64,000 nucleotides of DNA from Ramlibacter agri (GTDB lineage Bacteria > Pseudomonadota > Gammaproteobacteria > Burkholderiales > Burkholderiaceae_C): assembly GCF_012927085.1 (NCBI RefSeq), contig NZ_JABBFX010000001.1, forward strand, positions 1,116,001-1,180,000. The letters run 5' to 3'. Position numbers and translations under genes: made by a program. This document shows, piece by piece, positions 52,724 through 62,503 of this stretch; position 1 is the first letter of the stretch, and every line of letters starts with the position of its first letter. Under the pieces are notes generated by a model. The model had not been told where the DNA came from and did no database searches. It saw only the letters and a program-made list of their open reading frames with translations.

Positions 52724-55700
52724 ACACCTTGGCCATTCGCATCTTCGCGCTGCTGGCGGCGCTTGTCTTCGCCCCGGCGGCGCCGGCGCAGGACTACGAG
52801 GCGCCGGCCGGCGCTCCCTTCTTCCTGCTGACCGACAGCAGCTTCGGCTCCGGCGAGGAGGCGCGTGTCCGCCTGGAAATGGCAGCGGGCGACCTGTCCG
52901 CGCTGGACGAAACCGGCGGTGTCGACGTCGCGCTGTACCGCGTGGCCGATCCCCTTGCCTTCCTGCGGCAGCAGAAGAACCTGCATCGCGTGGACCTGCG
53001 GGCAAGCGCCCGTCCCGACGGCCTGGGCAACGCGTTGAGCTTCCTGTGGGACGGCGCCTGGATCAAGGCGCGCAAGCTGTGGCAGTCGCTGTTCGCCCCG
53101 GCGGCGCGCGTGAGCGTGACGAAAGAGGCGCCGCAACTGAAGACGCACGCGGACATCCGCAAGCCGCCGCCGTACGTGGCGCAGCCTGTCTTCCAGGCGC
53201 CGCCCGGCATGCAGGCGGCCGCGCGCTTCCGGTATCCGGTGCAGGCCGCGCGGCCGATCGCGCCGCCCAAGGGGCTGGTGCTGCAGGGCGCTTCCAGCCA
53301 GTTCACGCCGCCGTCCAAGGGCAACGTCTACATCCCGCTGGGCCGGCAGCAGCCTGGCCTGTACGTGGTGGAAGCGGCGATCGGCCGGCACCGCGCCACG
53401 GCGCTGCTGTTCGTGGGCGATGCGGTCGCCGTCAGCAAGACCTCGCGCGACCAGATGCTGGTCTGGGTCGCGCAGCGCGCGGGTGGGCGCCCCGCCGCCG
53501 GCGCCAGGCTGATGTGGAGCGACCTCAATGGCGTGCTGGCCAGCGGCCCTACCGACAGCGACGGCGTCGCCGTCTTCTCGCGCAGCGTGCCCGAGACGAG
53601 CTACGTGTTCGGCGCGGATGCGGCCGGCGGCGTGTTCGTCAGCGAAAACTTCTACTACGACAGCGAGATCTACAACAACAAGCTCTACGCCCTGACGGAC
53701 CGCCCGCTGTACCGGCCGGGCGACGAGGTGAACATCAAGCTCTATGGCCGCGAGTTCACCGGCGCGCGCGCCTCGCGCGCCATGGCGGCGGGACCGATCG
53801 CCCTGACCGTGCTGGATGCGCAGGGCACCCCGGTCTTCACCGACAAGGTGGCTTACGACCCGGCGGCGGGCGGCGAGACTCGCTTCCGCCTGCCGGCGGA
53901 GGCGCCCGCGGGCGGCTACGAAATCCGCATGACCCGCGGTGACGACGAATACGGCGCCGCTTTCCGCGTCGCGCAATACGTGAAGCCGCACTTCGAGATC
54001 CTGGTGGAGCCGGGCAAGCCGGCCTTCAAGACCGGAGAGGAAATCACCGGCCGCATCCGCCTGGCCTACCCGGACGGCAAGCCGGTGGCCAACGCCGTGC
54101 TGAGCCTGTCGGCCCGGGCGCAGATGCTGACGATGGTCGAAGGCGACCTGGTCTATGGCGGCGCCTTCCCGCTGCAGATCGGCAACAACCAGGACCTCAG
54201 CACCGACTCCAAGGGCTATGCCTCGTTCAAGCTGCCCGCGGCCAAGGAACCCAGCCGGCTGGTGCTGTCCGTGCTGGCCACCGACGGCGCCGCGCAACGC
54301 GTGCGTGCCACGCAGCAGTTGCTGATCGAGCGTTCCGCCAGCGCCTACATGCTGCGGCCGCAGAAGCAGTTCGCGGCGGCCCGCGAAGCCGTCCAGTGGC
54401 GCTTCGCGCTGGCCGATGGCGCTCCGGCCGGTGCCGCCCCCGCGCAGTGGGTGGCCGTGCACCAGGAGAGCCAGACCAGTACCCGCGGCAACGTCGCCGG
54501 CGGCGACGGCTTCGCGTTGCAGCTGGAGCGGCCCGGGTCCTACATGGTGCAACTGCGCGACGCGCAGGACCGCCTGCTGGGCGCCGCGCCTTTCTACGTG
54601 GCTGGCGGCGAATTGAAGCCGCCGCAAGGCGCGGTGGAGATCGTGCTGGACAAGCCGCGCTATCGCCCCGGCGAAACCGCGCGCGCCCTCATCACCTTCC
54701 CCGATGCGGTGGACGACGCGCTGCTGACGCTGGAGCGCGACCGCGTCGAAAGCTGGGGCCGCCTGGCGGGGCCCGGCAAGGTGGCCGCGCTGCGCCGGCT
54801 GAACGACCGCCAGTGGGAGGCGGTGCTGCAGGTGAGCGCGGAGTTCGCCCCCAACATCACTTTCTCGGTGGCCTACGTGCGCGGGCGCGAGTTCGGCTTC
54901 CAGAACGCCGGCATCCTGGTGGAACAACCGGCCTTGCAGGTGGTGCTGAAGACCGACAAGCCTTCGTATGCGCCGGGCGAGACGGCCACGGTGGACATCG
55001 AAACGCAGGCCGATGGCGTGGCCACGCCCGCCAGCCTGGCCCTGGGCGTGGTGGACGAGATGGTGTACGTCCTGCAGCCCGAGCTGGCGCCCGGCATCGT
55101 GGACTTCTTCTACCACCCGCGCCGCAACAACGTGCGCACGCATTCCAGCCTGGCCTTCATCAGCTACGACGAAGCGGCGGCGCCCGCCGGCCAGGAAGTG
55201 CCGCGCAGCCGCGGCACGCAGGAGCGCGGCATCAAGCTGCTGGAACGGCCGCGGCGCGACGAGCGCGACACCGCCTTCTGGTCGGCCCGCGTGACGACCG
55301 ACGCGCAGGGGCACGCGCGCATCAGCTTCACGGTGCCCGATGCCCTGACGCGCTGGCGCGTCACGGCGCGCGGCGTCGGCCTGGGCCGCGCCGAAGGGCT
55401 GGTGGGCGAGAAGCGCGCCTGGTTCCAGAGCGACAAGGAGGTCTACGCCAAGTGGACCAGCCCGGACTGGGCGCGCGCTGGTGACCGTCCGGTGGCCAGC
55501 CTGGCTGTGTTCAACCAGGGAACGGCGGCACGCGATGTGCAGGTGGCGCTGGAGGGCGCGGGCGCTGCGCAATCGCGCACGCTGAGCCTGGCGCCGGGGG
55601 CGAACTTCGTCGCCTTCGAGCTGCCGCCCTCGGCGCAGGACGCCAACCTGACATTGCAGGTGCGCCAGGGCGGGCGCGTGCTGGACCAGCTGCAGACCCG

Positions 55701-57246
55701 CTGGCAGACCTTGCCTGCGGAATGGGCCGACGTGCGCGAGAGCCTGGTGACCGTCGCGGCCGGCCAGGATCACGCGGACTTGAAGCTGCCTGCCGACGCA
55801 TCCGCGGTCAGGATCAGGGCGCTGGCGGCGGGCGCCGCGGACTGGAACCGCGTCGCCGATGCATTGCTGGACTACCCCTACGGCTGCCTCGAGCAGACCG
55901 CCAGCCGCATGCTGCCCCTGGCGCTGGGCCTGCGAGCGCTGCCGGGCGCGGACGATCCGAACTCGCCGCTGCGCCAGCGCCTGTACGCCAGCCGCCTGCG
56001 GCTGGCCAGCATGGCGGGCCCCGATGCCGTGTTCGGCTGGTGGGGCGACGCGACGCGGCAAAGCGCCTTCTTCTCCGCCTATGCCTATTACGCGGACTTC
56101 CTGGCGACGCAGACACTGGGCATGCAACTGCCGGCGGCGCACTGGCAAAGGCTGGTGGAGATCTACGGCAAGGGCCAGGAGAACGAAACGCCGGTGCAGC
56201 GCGCGCTGGCGCTGTGGATGATGCGCGAGATGGGCTTGCCGACGGCCACCTATGCGCGCGGCCTGGCCGACGTGCTGGCGGCGATGCCCTTGCATCCGGC
56301 CGCGCCCGCGCCGGGCGGCAGCTGGGTGTTCGGCGAAGAGGCGCCGCAACAGGCCGTGGCACTGGTGCTGGTGCGCCAGCTGTTCGCCGCCGACAACATC
56401 GCCTGGCCGGCGGCGCTGGAGCAGCCGCTGGAGCAGGCGCGCCGCGCGCTGGCCGACGCGCCCCAGTTGTTCGCGCAGGCGCTCGCGGCCACGACCGGCG
56501 CGGGCCGTCCCGAGGGCATCCAGAAGGCGCTGCAGGAGGCGGCCGAATCGGATACCACCTTCGAACGGGCGATTTCCCTGGCCTGGCTGGCCAAGGCCAG
56601 CGGCCTGAAGGCGGGCGCAGCGGCGCCGGTGCTGGCCCCTGGCGCGGGCTGGCAATCGCTGAAGACGGCGACCGGCGCCGCGCAATGGGCGTGGACCGCG
56701 CCGGGCGCCGCAGCGCAGTCGCTGGCCCTGGGTCGCCCCGCGGCCGAAGCCTTCACGCTGTCGGTGCGCTACGAGAGCCACGCACGCGGCAGAGAGACGC
56801 TGCCCGTGCGCATCGAGCGCAAGCTGTTCCGCCTCGAGCGCAAGGACAAGCTGTTCAAGGCAGTGCCGATCGAGCGCGGGGAGGCGCTTTCCACCTCGGC
56901 GCTGTACCTGGACCAGGTCACCGTCAGCGCCGGCAGGCCGCTGCGCCAGGGCCTGCTGGAAGTGGCCTTGCCGCCCGGCGCTTTCATGGAGCCTTCGACC
57001 TGGGGCGTGGAAGTGGGGGACACGGACAAGCATGCGCCGCTGGAGCGCGCTGCCGGCGAGGCGACGCGGCAGGGCTACACCGTGCCCTTCGACGCGCTCG
57101 ACGGCACGCGCACCGTCCGCCACCTGGTGCGCTTCGGGCAGAAGGGCCGCTTCACGCTGCCGGCGGCCCGCCTCTGGCGCATGTACCAGCCGGAAGCCAA
57201 GGCCTACGAGGCCGGGGCGGACGGCGCAGCGTGGACCGTGCAGTGA
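52720..57246 (+). CDS. yfaS: Alpha-2-macroglobulin family protein, YfaS-like, with thioester
   Basis: A 1,508-residue envelope protein with a signal peptide (cleavage near APAQDYE). Macroglobulin-like domains include ALTDRPLYRPGDEVNIKLYG and VLDKPRYRPGETARALI; the central ALGVVDEMVYVLQPE and TRWRVTARGVGLGRAEGLVG are A2M family motifs. The thioester site CLEQ is at residues 1056-1059 within YPYGCLEQTASRM, so it can covalently trap proteases, as eukaryotic alpha-2-macroglobulins do. A lipobox is not evident, so it is probably periplasmic. No peptidoglycan glycosyltransferase (PBP1c) gene is nearby, unlike the YfhM-type systems. Confidence 0.94.
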   Translation: MNTLAIRIFALLAALVFAPAAPAQDYEAPAGAPFFLLTDSSFGSGEEARVRLEMAAGDLSALDETGGVDVALYRVADPLAFLRQQKNLHRVDLRASARPDGLGNALSFLWDGAWIKARKLWQSLFAPAARVSVTKEAPQLKTHADIRKPPPYVAQPVFQAPPGMQAAARFRYPVQAARPIAPPKGLVLQGASSQFTPPSKGNVYIPLGRQQPGLYVVEAAIGRHRATALLFVGDAVAVSKTSRDQMLVWVAQRAGGRPAAGARLMWSDLNGVLASGPTDSDGVAVFSRSVPETSYVFGADAAGGVFVSENFYYDSEIYNNKLYALTDRPLYRPGDEVNIKLYGREFTGARASRAMAAGPIALTVLDAQGTPVFTDKVAYDPAAGGETRFRLPAEAPAGGYEIRMTRGDDEYGAAFRVAQYVKPHFEILVEPGKPAFKTGEEITGRIRLAYPDGKPVANAVLSLSARAQMLTMVEGDLVYGGAFPLQIGNNQDLSTDSKGYASFKLPAAKEPSRLVLSVLATDGAAQRVRATQQLLIERSASAYMLRPQKQFAAAREAVQWRFALADGAPAGAAPAQWVAVHQESQTSTRGNVAGGDGFALQLERPGSYMVQLRDAQDRLLGAAPFYVAGGELKPPQGAVEIVLDKPRYRPGETARALITFPDAVDDALLTLERDRVESWGRLAGPGKVAALRRLNDRQWEAVLQVSAEFAPNITFSVAYVRGREFGFQNAGILVEQPALQVVLKTDKPSYAPGETATVDIETQADGVATPASLALGVVDEMVYVLQPELAPGIVDFFYHPRRNNVRTHSSLAFISYDEAAAPAGQEVPRSRGTQERGIKLLERPRRDERDTAFWSARVTTDAQGHARISFTVPDALTRWRVTARGVGLGRAEGLVGEKRAWFQSDKEVYAKWTSPDWARAGDRPVASLAVFNQGTAARDVQVALEGAGAAQSRTLSLAPGANFVAFELPPSAQDANLTLQVRQGGRVLDQLQTRWQTLPAEWADVRESLVTVAAGQDHADLKLPADASAVRIRALAAGAADWNRVADALLDYPYGCLEQTASRMLPLALGLRALPGADDPNSPLRQRLYASRLRLASMAGPDAVFGWWGDATRQSAFFSAYAYYADFLATQTLGMQLPAAHWQRLVEIYGKGQENETPVQRALALWMMREMGLPTATYARGLADVLAAMPLHPAAPAPGGSWVFGEEAPQQAVALVLVRQLFAADNIAWPAALEQPLEQARRALADAPQLFAQALAATTGAGRPEGIQKALQEAAESDTTFERAISLAWLAKASGLKAGAAAPVLAPGAGWQSLKTATGAAQWAWTAPGAAAQSLALGRPAAEAFTLSVRYESHARGRETLPVRIERKLFRLERKDKLFKAVPIERGEALSTSALYLDQVTVSAGRPLRQGLLEVALPPGAFMEPSTWGVEVGDTDKHAPLERAAGEATRQGYTVPFDALDGTRTVRHLVRFGQKGRFTLPAARLWRMYQPEAKAYEAGADGAAWTVQ

Positions 57247-58943
57247 GCTTCCGAAGTTGCCGCGCGCTGGCGGTGGCTGGCCTGGCCCTGCTGGCTGCTA
57301 TCGCCTGGGCAGCGCGGCCCGATCCGGTGCTGCGCCTGGCCTGGCTGGACGCGCAGGGGCGGCTGCAGGCCATTGCCGTCGATGCGCAAGGGCGTGAACG
57401 CGGCAGCTTCGACGCCGGGCAGCCGGTGCCCCTGGGCAGCCTGTGGAAGCTCGTCGCCTATGCGCAATGGGTCGAAGCCGGCGTGGCGGAGAAGCCGCTG
57501 CAATGCAAGGGCCACGACCCGGAGGAGGTGTACTGCTGCGCGCCCGGCGATTCGATCGCCCGCGGCGCGGCGCTGGCGCGGTCCTGCGGCTTGTACTTCG
57601 CGCGCGATCGCGTGCCGTGGGAACGCCCCGCCGGAGCCGTGATGCAGGCGCTGCCGGCCGCGCTGGCCCAGGCCGTGCAGCGCGGCGACCTCGGCCCGCA
57701 GACACGCGTGAGTCCGCGTGAGTGGCTGGCTTGGCTGGACGCCTGGCCGCCTGGCCTGCGCGAACAGGCGCAGCACGACCTGCTGGCCTACTGGGTGAAT
57801 GGCGCCGGCGTCCGGCAACTGGGACAGGTGGCGGCGCAACTGCGGGTGAAGACCTATACGGTCGAACATGCGGATGGCACGCGGACCGCGGGCGCGAGCG
57901 GCTGGACGGCACAGGACCGGCCGCTCTGGTTTGCCGCGGCCGGTTCCAGCGCCGACGTCGTGCCGGCTTGGGCCGGGCCGGTGCTGTCGCTCACGCGCTC
58001 GGAGGAAGTGCCGCGCGAAACCGGCGCGCTCGAGGGCCGGCAGTGCGTGCGCGTCGAGTTCTTCGCGCGCTACCCGATCGCCACGGTCGAACCGCTGGCG
58101 GGCGCGCGGCTGCGCACGCCGGGCAGCTTGCGCGGGCGCTACCGCGTGCATTTCCGCAGCGGCACGGCGATCGAGATCGAGAGCGCGGGCGAACTGCAAC
58201 TGGCCAACGTGGACGCGCACCCGGTGATCACCGGCGACCTGGCGCTGGAAGACTACGTGGCGCGCGTGATCGACCGCGAGGCCGCCGCGCAGCCGCTGCA
58301 GGCCGCATGGGCGCTGGCCGTCGCCGCGCGCAGCTACGTGCTGGCGCAAGGCACGCCCAGCCGCGGCTGCCTGCAGATCGAGGACACCACCGCCACGCAG
58401 CGCGTGTCGCCGCGGCCGGCGACTGCCGCCGCGCTGGAGGCCGCGCGGGCCACCGCCGGCCTGGTGCTGGCGGGCGGCTATGCCATCCCGGGCCAATACC
58501 ACCGCGACCAGGGCCGCGACGGCGTGCTGTCCTGGCGCGACGCGACGGCGCAGGCCGGCGCCGGCGAGGACTACCTGCGCATCCTGCACCGCGCCTATCC
58601 GCGCGCCGGCATCGCGACGGCCGCCGACCATGGCGCGCTGGCCTGCGATCCGCTGCCGCTGGTGCTGCAATGGCTAGCCCGCGAGCGCCCGGGCTGGAAG
58701 CGCCAACTGGCGGGCCAGCCGGGCTTCGAAGATCCGGGCGAACTGCAGGTCTGCCGGCTGGCGCGCGGGCGCGCCCATGCGGGCGGCGGCCACCGGATCG
58801 ACGTGGCGGGCTATCGCTCCCTGGAGGAGCGCATCGCGGTCGCCCACGAATACGTTCACCTGGCCTTTGCCGGCCATCCGGCCGGCCGCGACGAGGCCTT
58901 CGTCGAAGCGCAGGCCCGCAAGCTCCTGGGAGTCCTTCCATGA
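57243..58943 (+). CDS. yfaQ: DUF2300 protein, YfaQ-like, with SpoIID-like domain
   Basis: A 566-residue exported protein starting at GTG (GTGA overlap). It has an N-terminal signal/anchor, a transpeptidase-like GSLWKL (S66-x-x-K69), CYS-rich KGHDPEEVYCCAPGDS, a central SpoIID/LytB-like segment (ALEDYVARVIDREAAAQPLQ, then AVAARSYVL) and a C-terminal HEYVHLAF (HExxH, 535-539). These suggest peptidoglycan binding or processing combined with a metal site, but the family is uncharacterised. It is the fourth gene of the yfa-type operon. Confidence 0.87.
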   Translation: MSFRSCRALAVAGLALLAAIAWAARPDPVLRLAWLDAQGRLQAIAVDAQGRERGSFDAGQPVPLGSLWKLVAYAQWVEAGVAEKPLQCKGHDPEEVYCCAPGDSIARGAALARSCGLYFARDRVPWERPAGAVMQALPAALAQAVQRGDLGPQTRVSPREWLAWLDAWPPGLREQAQHDLLAYWVNGAGVRQLGQVAAQLRVKTYTVEHADGTRTAGASGWTAQDRPLWFAAAGSSADVVPAWAGPVLSLTRSEEVPRETGALEGRQCVRVEFFARYPIATVEPLAGARLRTPGSLRGRYRVHFRSGTAIEIESAGELQLANVDAHPVITGDLALEDYVARVIDREAAAQPLQAAWALAVAARSYVLAQGTPSRGCLQIEDTTATQRVSPRPATAAALEAARATAGLVLAGGYAIPGQYHRDQGRDGVLSWRDATAQAGAGEDYLRILHRAYPRAGIATAADHGALACDPLPLVLQWLARERPGWKRQLAGQPGFEDPGELQVCRLARGRAHAGGGHRIDVAGYRSLEERIAVAHEYVHLAFAGHPAGRDEAFVEAQARKLLGVLP

Positions 58944-59692
58944 AACGATGCAGCCCCTGGCTGTTCTGCGTGGCCGCCGCCGCGGCGCAGGCCCAAGCGC
59001 CGGAGCTCGCCGTCCCGCGCGGCGGCTGGCGAGCCACCGTGCCGGACAACAACTTCGTGCAGGAGGTGCACTACCCGGCCTCCACGGTCAACCTGCGCGG
59101 CAACGTTTCGGTCGCGGCGCAGATCCGCGGCACCGTGCGCGACCGGCCGAAGCAGGGGCCATCGACCCTCGTGGTCAATGGCGTCCCGATGCCGGTGGAA
59201 ACGGACGAGGCGGGCGGCTTTGCGCGCCCCTATGCCTTCGCGGCCGGCTCCAACAGCGTCGAAGTGCGGGGCGCGCCGTCCAGCCCGCCGCGCCGCGTGC
59301 AGTTCTACGACGCGGCCACCGGCGGCGCGCGGCCACGCCTGCGCGTGGTCCTGAGCTGGGACACACCGGGGACCGACATGGACCTGCACGTGATCAGCCC
59401 CAACGGCCAGCATTGCTTCTATGGCAACCGCGTCATCGCCGGCGGGGGCGCCCTGGACGTGGACGTCACCTCCGGCTACGGGCCGGAGATCTTCGCCACT
59501 GCGCGGCCCGAACGCGGGACCTGGCTGGTTTACGTCAACTACTACGGTGGCGGCGGCGACCACAGCATGAGCATCGCGCAGGTGACGGTGATCGAAGGCG
59601 AGGGCACGCCGTCCGAGACCCGGCGCGTGTACCGGGTGCCGCTGCGATCGACGGGGGACCTGGAGTACGTGGCTTCGTTCAGCGTGCTCTAA
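58940..59692 (+). CDS. yfaP: DUF2135 protein, YfaP-like
   Basis: A 250-residue secreted protein with a short signal peptide (cleavage near AAQAQAPE). The mature part includes LRVVLSWDTPGTDMDLHVISPNGQHCFYG and WLVYVNYYGGGGDHSMSIAQVTV, the DUF2135 pattern of E. coli YfaP, a beta-sandwich with Asp residues like those of calcium-binding domains. Last gene of the operon, ATG overlapping the previous stop by 4 nt; it converges with the TRIC-type gene. Confidence 0.88.
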   Translation: MKRCSPWLFCVAAAAAQAQAPELAVPRGGWRATVPDNNFVQEVHYPASTVNLRGNVSVAAQIRGTVRDRPKQGPSTLVVNGVPMPVETDEAGGFARPYAFAAGSNSVEVRGAPSSPPRRVQFYDAATGGARPRLRVVLSWDTPGTDMDLHVISPNGQHCFYGNRVIAGGGALDVDVTSGYGPEIFATARPERGTWLVYVNYYGGGGDHSMSIAQVTVIEGEGTPSETRRVYRVPLRSTGDLEYVASFSVL

Positions 59693-60358
59693 CTACGTGC
59701 CGGGTCCGTCTTGGCCGGAGGGCGGATCAGCCGGCGCCGCCGCGACGGGCAGCTGCCAGCCATGCTTGATGGCGAGCATGCGCAGCCCGAAGCACAGGCA
59801 GGCTCCCACGACCGTCGCCGGCGTGGCAGGCAATTCCAGGACGGACGCCGTCACCACGACGGCTGCGCCCGCGAGCGCGGCGACCGCGTAAAGGTCCGCG
59901 CGCAGGACCGTGGGAACCTGGGCCAGCAACACGTCGCGCGCCATGCCGCCGCCGATGCCCGTGAGCATGCCGAGCAGGGTCGCCATGACCGGGTTCAGGC
60001 CGTGCGCGAGCGCCTTGGCGGCGCCGGTCACCGCAAACAGCGCGAGCCCCGCGGCGTCGAACAGTTGCACCGCTCCTTGTTCGCGCCGGATGCGCGCGGG
60101 GAAGAAGAAGGTGGCCAGCCCCGCCAGCACCGACACGCCCAGGTAGTGCCAGTCGCTGACCGCGCCGGGCGGCACGGACCCGATCAGCAGGTCGCGCGTG
60201 ATGCCGCCTGTGTTGGCCGCGGCGAACGAGAGCACGAGGATGCCGAACAGGTCGAGGCGGTGCTTCACGCCCGCCATCGCGCCGCTGAGCGCGAACACGA
60301 AGGTGCCGGCGAGGTCCAGCGCGTAGACGAGGGATGGGAGGGATGCCGTCGAGAGCAC
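59693..60358 (-). CDS. TRIC cation channel family protein (YadS/YicG-like)
   Basis: A 221-residue membrane protein with seven helices made of two repeated units: LDLAGTFVFALSGAMAGVKHRLDLFG with GGITRDLLIG, and FDAAGLALFAVTGAAKAL with GIGGGMARDVLLAQVPTVLR. The repeated GGxxRD motif is diagnostic of the glycine-transporter-like/TRIC family. A GTG at 60358 is the only start that gives the normal N-terminus and has no good ribosome site; translation may depend on the upstream MFS gene, which ends 8 nt before. Confidence 0.9.
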   Translation of the reverse strand: MLSTASLPSLVYALDLAGTFVFALSGAMAGVKHRLDLFGILVLSFAAANTGGITRDLLIGSVPPGAVSDWHYLGVSVLAGLATFFFPARIRREQGAVQLFDAAGLALFAVTGAAKALAHGLNPVMATLLGMLTGIGGGMARDVLLAQVPTVLRADLYAVAALAGAAVVVTASVLELPATPATVVGACLCFGLRMLAIKHGWQLPVAAAPADPPSGQDGPGT

Positions 60359-60366
60359 GAAGGATT

Positions 60367-61596
60367 CTAGGCGGGCGCGTCCCCTGGCGTGACCCGGATG
60401 ATGCGCGTGCGGGCCAAGGCCGTCGCCACCGCTCCGCCCGCCATCAGCAGCGCCGTGCCCCAGAACACCGACCTCATGCCGAAGTGTCCGCCGAAGAAGC
60501 CGCCTGCCAACGGGCCGGTGACCTGGCCGACATACTGCGACGAAGTCGAATAACCGAGCATCGTCCCCGCGACGCGCGCCGGCACCGAATGGCGGATGAC
60601 GCTGGCGATGCACGGCAGCAGCCCGCCGAGGGCAAGTCCCATCGCGAAGCGCAGGGCGATCAATTGCCAGCCCGTCGTGACCAGCGCCTGCAGCAAGAGC
60701 AATGCGGCACACGCGGCCAGCGAGGCGACGATCACGTTCCAGTGCCCGACCCGGTCCGCGAGCTTGCCGAGGCGCGACGCCGACAGGATGCTGCCCAGCG
60801 CCGCCGCGGACATGACGAGTCCCGACACGAAGACGGCGTTGTCGGCCGGCACCAGCGTCTGCACGTAGACGTTGATGATCGGCTCGATCGACATGTTCGC
60901 CAGCATCAGGAGCATGCCGGCGAACAGCATGGCCAGCACCGGACGCTTGTCGGGAATGGCGCTCCAGGAGCCGCCCTGGCCGCTTTGGCCTTTGGCCGCA
61001 GGCGTGTCGCGCTTGATCACCAGCACGGTCGCCAGGAAGGCCAGGAAGATGACGGCGCCCGCCACCTGGAAGGTCGCACGGATGCCGATCAGCGGCGGCA
61101 GCGACCCGCCCACCAGCGGCCCCACCACGTTGCCGGCCATGATGCCGGAGGAGAGCAGGCCCAGCGCCCAGCCGCAGCGTGCCTTGGGCGTCTGCGTAGC
61201 CACCAGCACCATCGATCCCGATGCATAGCCACCGAGCAGGCCCGTGAGCAGGCGCAGCGCCAGCAGCTGCCAGATGGAGTGCGCGGATCCCATCAGCGAC
61301 ATGACGATGGCCATGCCGAGGCTGGCGCGCACCAGCATCAGCTTGCGCCCGTAGCGGTCTGCCAGCCGGCCCCACAGCGGCGCGGTGAGGGCCGCGGTGA
61401 GGAAGGCCGCGCCGTAGACCGCCCCGGACCATTGGACGATGGCGGCCGGATCCTGCACGCCCAGCTGCTGCACGTAGAGCGGCAGGAAGGGCAGCATCAG
61501 CGTCATCGCGACGATGGTCGTGAACGAGCCGCAAATGCAGACGGCGAGGTTGCGCCGCCAGTGCTGGAATCCTTCATCGCTTTCGGTCTGGGTCAT
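60367..61596 (-). CDS. MFS multidrug exporter
   Basis: A 409-residue transporter with 12 hydrophobic helices. MFS motif A-like LWGRLADRYGRKLMLVRAS follows helix 2 and the second half repeats it as LGKLADRVGHW; LGLLSSGIMAGNVVGPLVGG is the motif C region of drug antiporters. Likely a drug/H+ antiporter (DHA1) of the inner membrane; substrate unknown. Upstream of the TRIC-family gene on the same strand. Confidence 0.92.
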   Translation of the reverse strand: MTQTESDEGFQHWRRNLAVCICGSFTTIVAMTLMLPFLPLYVQQLGVQDPAAIVQWSGAVYGAAFLTAALTAPLWGRLADRYGRKLMLVRASLGMAIVMSLMGSAHSIWQLLALRLLTGLLGGYASGSMVLVATQTPKARCGWALGLLSSGIMAGNVVGPLVGGSLPPLIGIRATFQVAGAVIFLAFLATVLVIKRDTPAAKGQSGQGGSWSAIPDKRPVLAMLFAGMLLMLANMSIEPIINVYVQTLVPADNAVFVSGLVMSAAALGSILSASRLGKLADRVGHWNVIVASLAACAALLLLQALVTTGWQLIALRFAMGLALGGLLPCIASVIRHSVPARVAGTMLGYSTSSQYVGQVTGPLAGGFFGGHFGMRSVFWGTALLMAGGAVATALARTRIIRVTPGDAPA

Positions 61597-61671
61597 CCAG
61601 CGATGCTAGGCGCGGTTTGCGCCCGCGGCTTGCGTGGTTCGCGATGGCAAGGCTCGCGATCTGCGAGAACC

Positions 61672-61878
61672 TCACCACGCGTCGCGCGCGTTCCACTCCT
61701 CCTGCAAGGCCCGGAGATCCGGCATGAAGCCAGCCACTGCGTCGGCCGGCCCCGAGATCAGGGCTTCCTGGATCACCCAACCCCGCGTCGCCACCCGCAG
61801 GCCGTGCCGGTGTGCCAGCTGGCGCAGCTGGGGCGCATCCGTATCCTGAACGACCGTCTTGAAAGTCCTTTCCTCCAT
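61672..61878 (-). CDS. 68-residue hypothetical protein downstream of a pseudo-receiver
   Basis: A short acidic/basic mixed protein (MEERTFKTVVQDTDAPQLRQ, then LAHRHGLRVATRGWVIQEAL) with a predicted helical C-terminus. It begins 3 nt after the stop of the pseudo-receiver gene on the same strand, so it is probably in the same transcript. No family was recognised; no strong ribosome site apart from possible coupling. It is too short to assign a role. Confidence 0.5.
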   Translation of the reverse strand: MEERTFKTVVQDTDAPQLRQLAHRHGLRVATRGWVIQEALISGPADAVAGFMPDLRALQEEWNARDAW

Positions 61879-61881
61879 GGC

Positions 61882-62328
61882 CTAGCGCCCGGCTGCCTGC
61901 GCCGTCGTGTCGCCGACGATCGCCATCAGCTGCGCCGGGTCCACCGGGATGGGGACGACGTCGGTGGCGCCCATTTCGCGCAAGGTCCGGCAGTCGTAGT
62001 CGTCCGGGTCGTCGACCAGCACGAGGGCCGGCGCCTTGATCCGGCTGCGCCAGGCGTGCAGTTCGGCCTCGGGCCAGGGCCGGCCGCGTTCGGCATAGAG
62101 CAGCAGCAGCGAAGGCGCGAAATCCTCGCAGGCGGCCAGCGCCTCGGCGAGCGTGCCCGTTGCAAGCACCGAATACTCGCCCATCAGGCGCAGGAACAGC
62201 GCGGTGGCGCGCCGCGCATCCGGGTTGGCGGCGACGACGACGGCGGCGGGCGCCCCTGGCTCTCCAGGCATCAGCAAGGGAATGCGCAGCGCGTGCTCGC
62301 CGCTGCCCGGGTTTCGTTGTTCGTCCAT
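61882..62328 (-). CDS. Degenerate receiver-domain protein
   Basis: A 148-residue protein with a CheY-like fold pattern: AAVVVAANPDARRATALFLR, LAEALAACEDFAPSLLLLYAE, APALVLVDDPDDYD and GATDVVPIPVDPAQLMAIV. The acidic pair at the end of strand 1 is AN, the phospho-acceptor Asp position is Tyr, and the conserved Lys is missing, so it cannot be phosphorylated in the normal way. AGAGGAACATCC precedes the ATG at 62328. It is divergent from the secretin gene with a 175-bp gap, and the 68-aa gene follows 3 nt downstream. May act as a protein-interaction module. Confidence 0.7.
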   Translation of the reverse strand: MDEQRNPGSGEHALRIPLLMPGEPGAPAAVVVAANPDARRATALFLRLMGEYSVLATGTLAEALAACEDFAPSLLLLYAERGRPWPEAELHAWRSRIKAPALVLVDDPDDYDCRTLREMGATDVVPIPVDPAQLMAIVGDTTAQAAGR

Positions 62329-62503
62329 GGATGTTCCTCTTGCACGCGCGCTCACGCGCGCCGGCCCATTGTTCGAACCGAAAGTGGAGGAATGAAGGAG
62401 GACGGCCCGCGTTCGCATTCGCGCAACACCTGCGCGTCCTGCGCAATTCCTCCCAAGAGCCTGCCTAGATTCACCTGCCATCTCGGTAGGGGAGTCAAGG
62501 CAG

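Noticed and set aside
60334..62503. Forward-strand open frame leading into pilQ
   Set aside because: It is opposite to the MFS and small genes; the real secretin start is the ATG at 62504 with a signal peptide.
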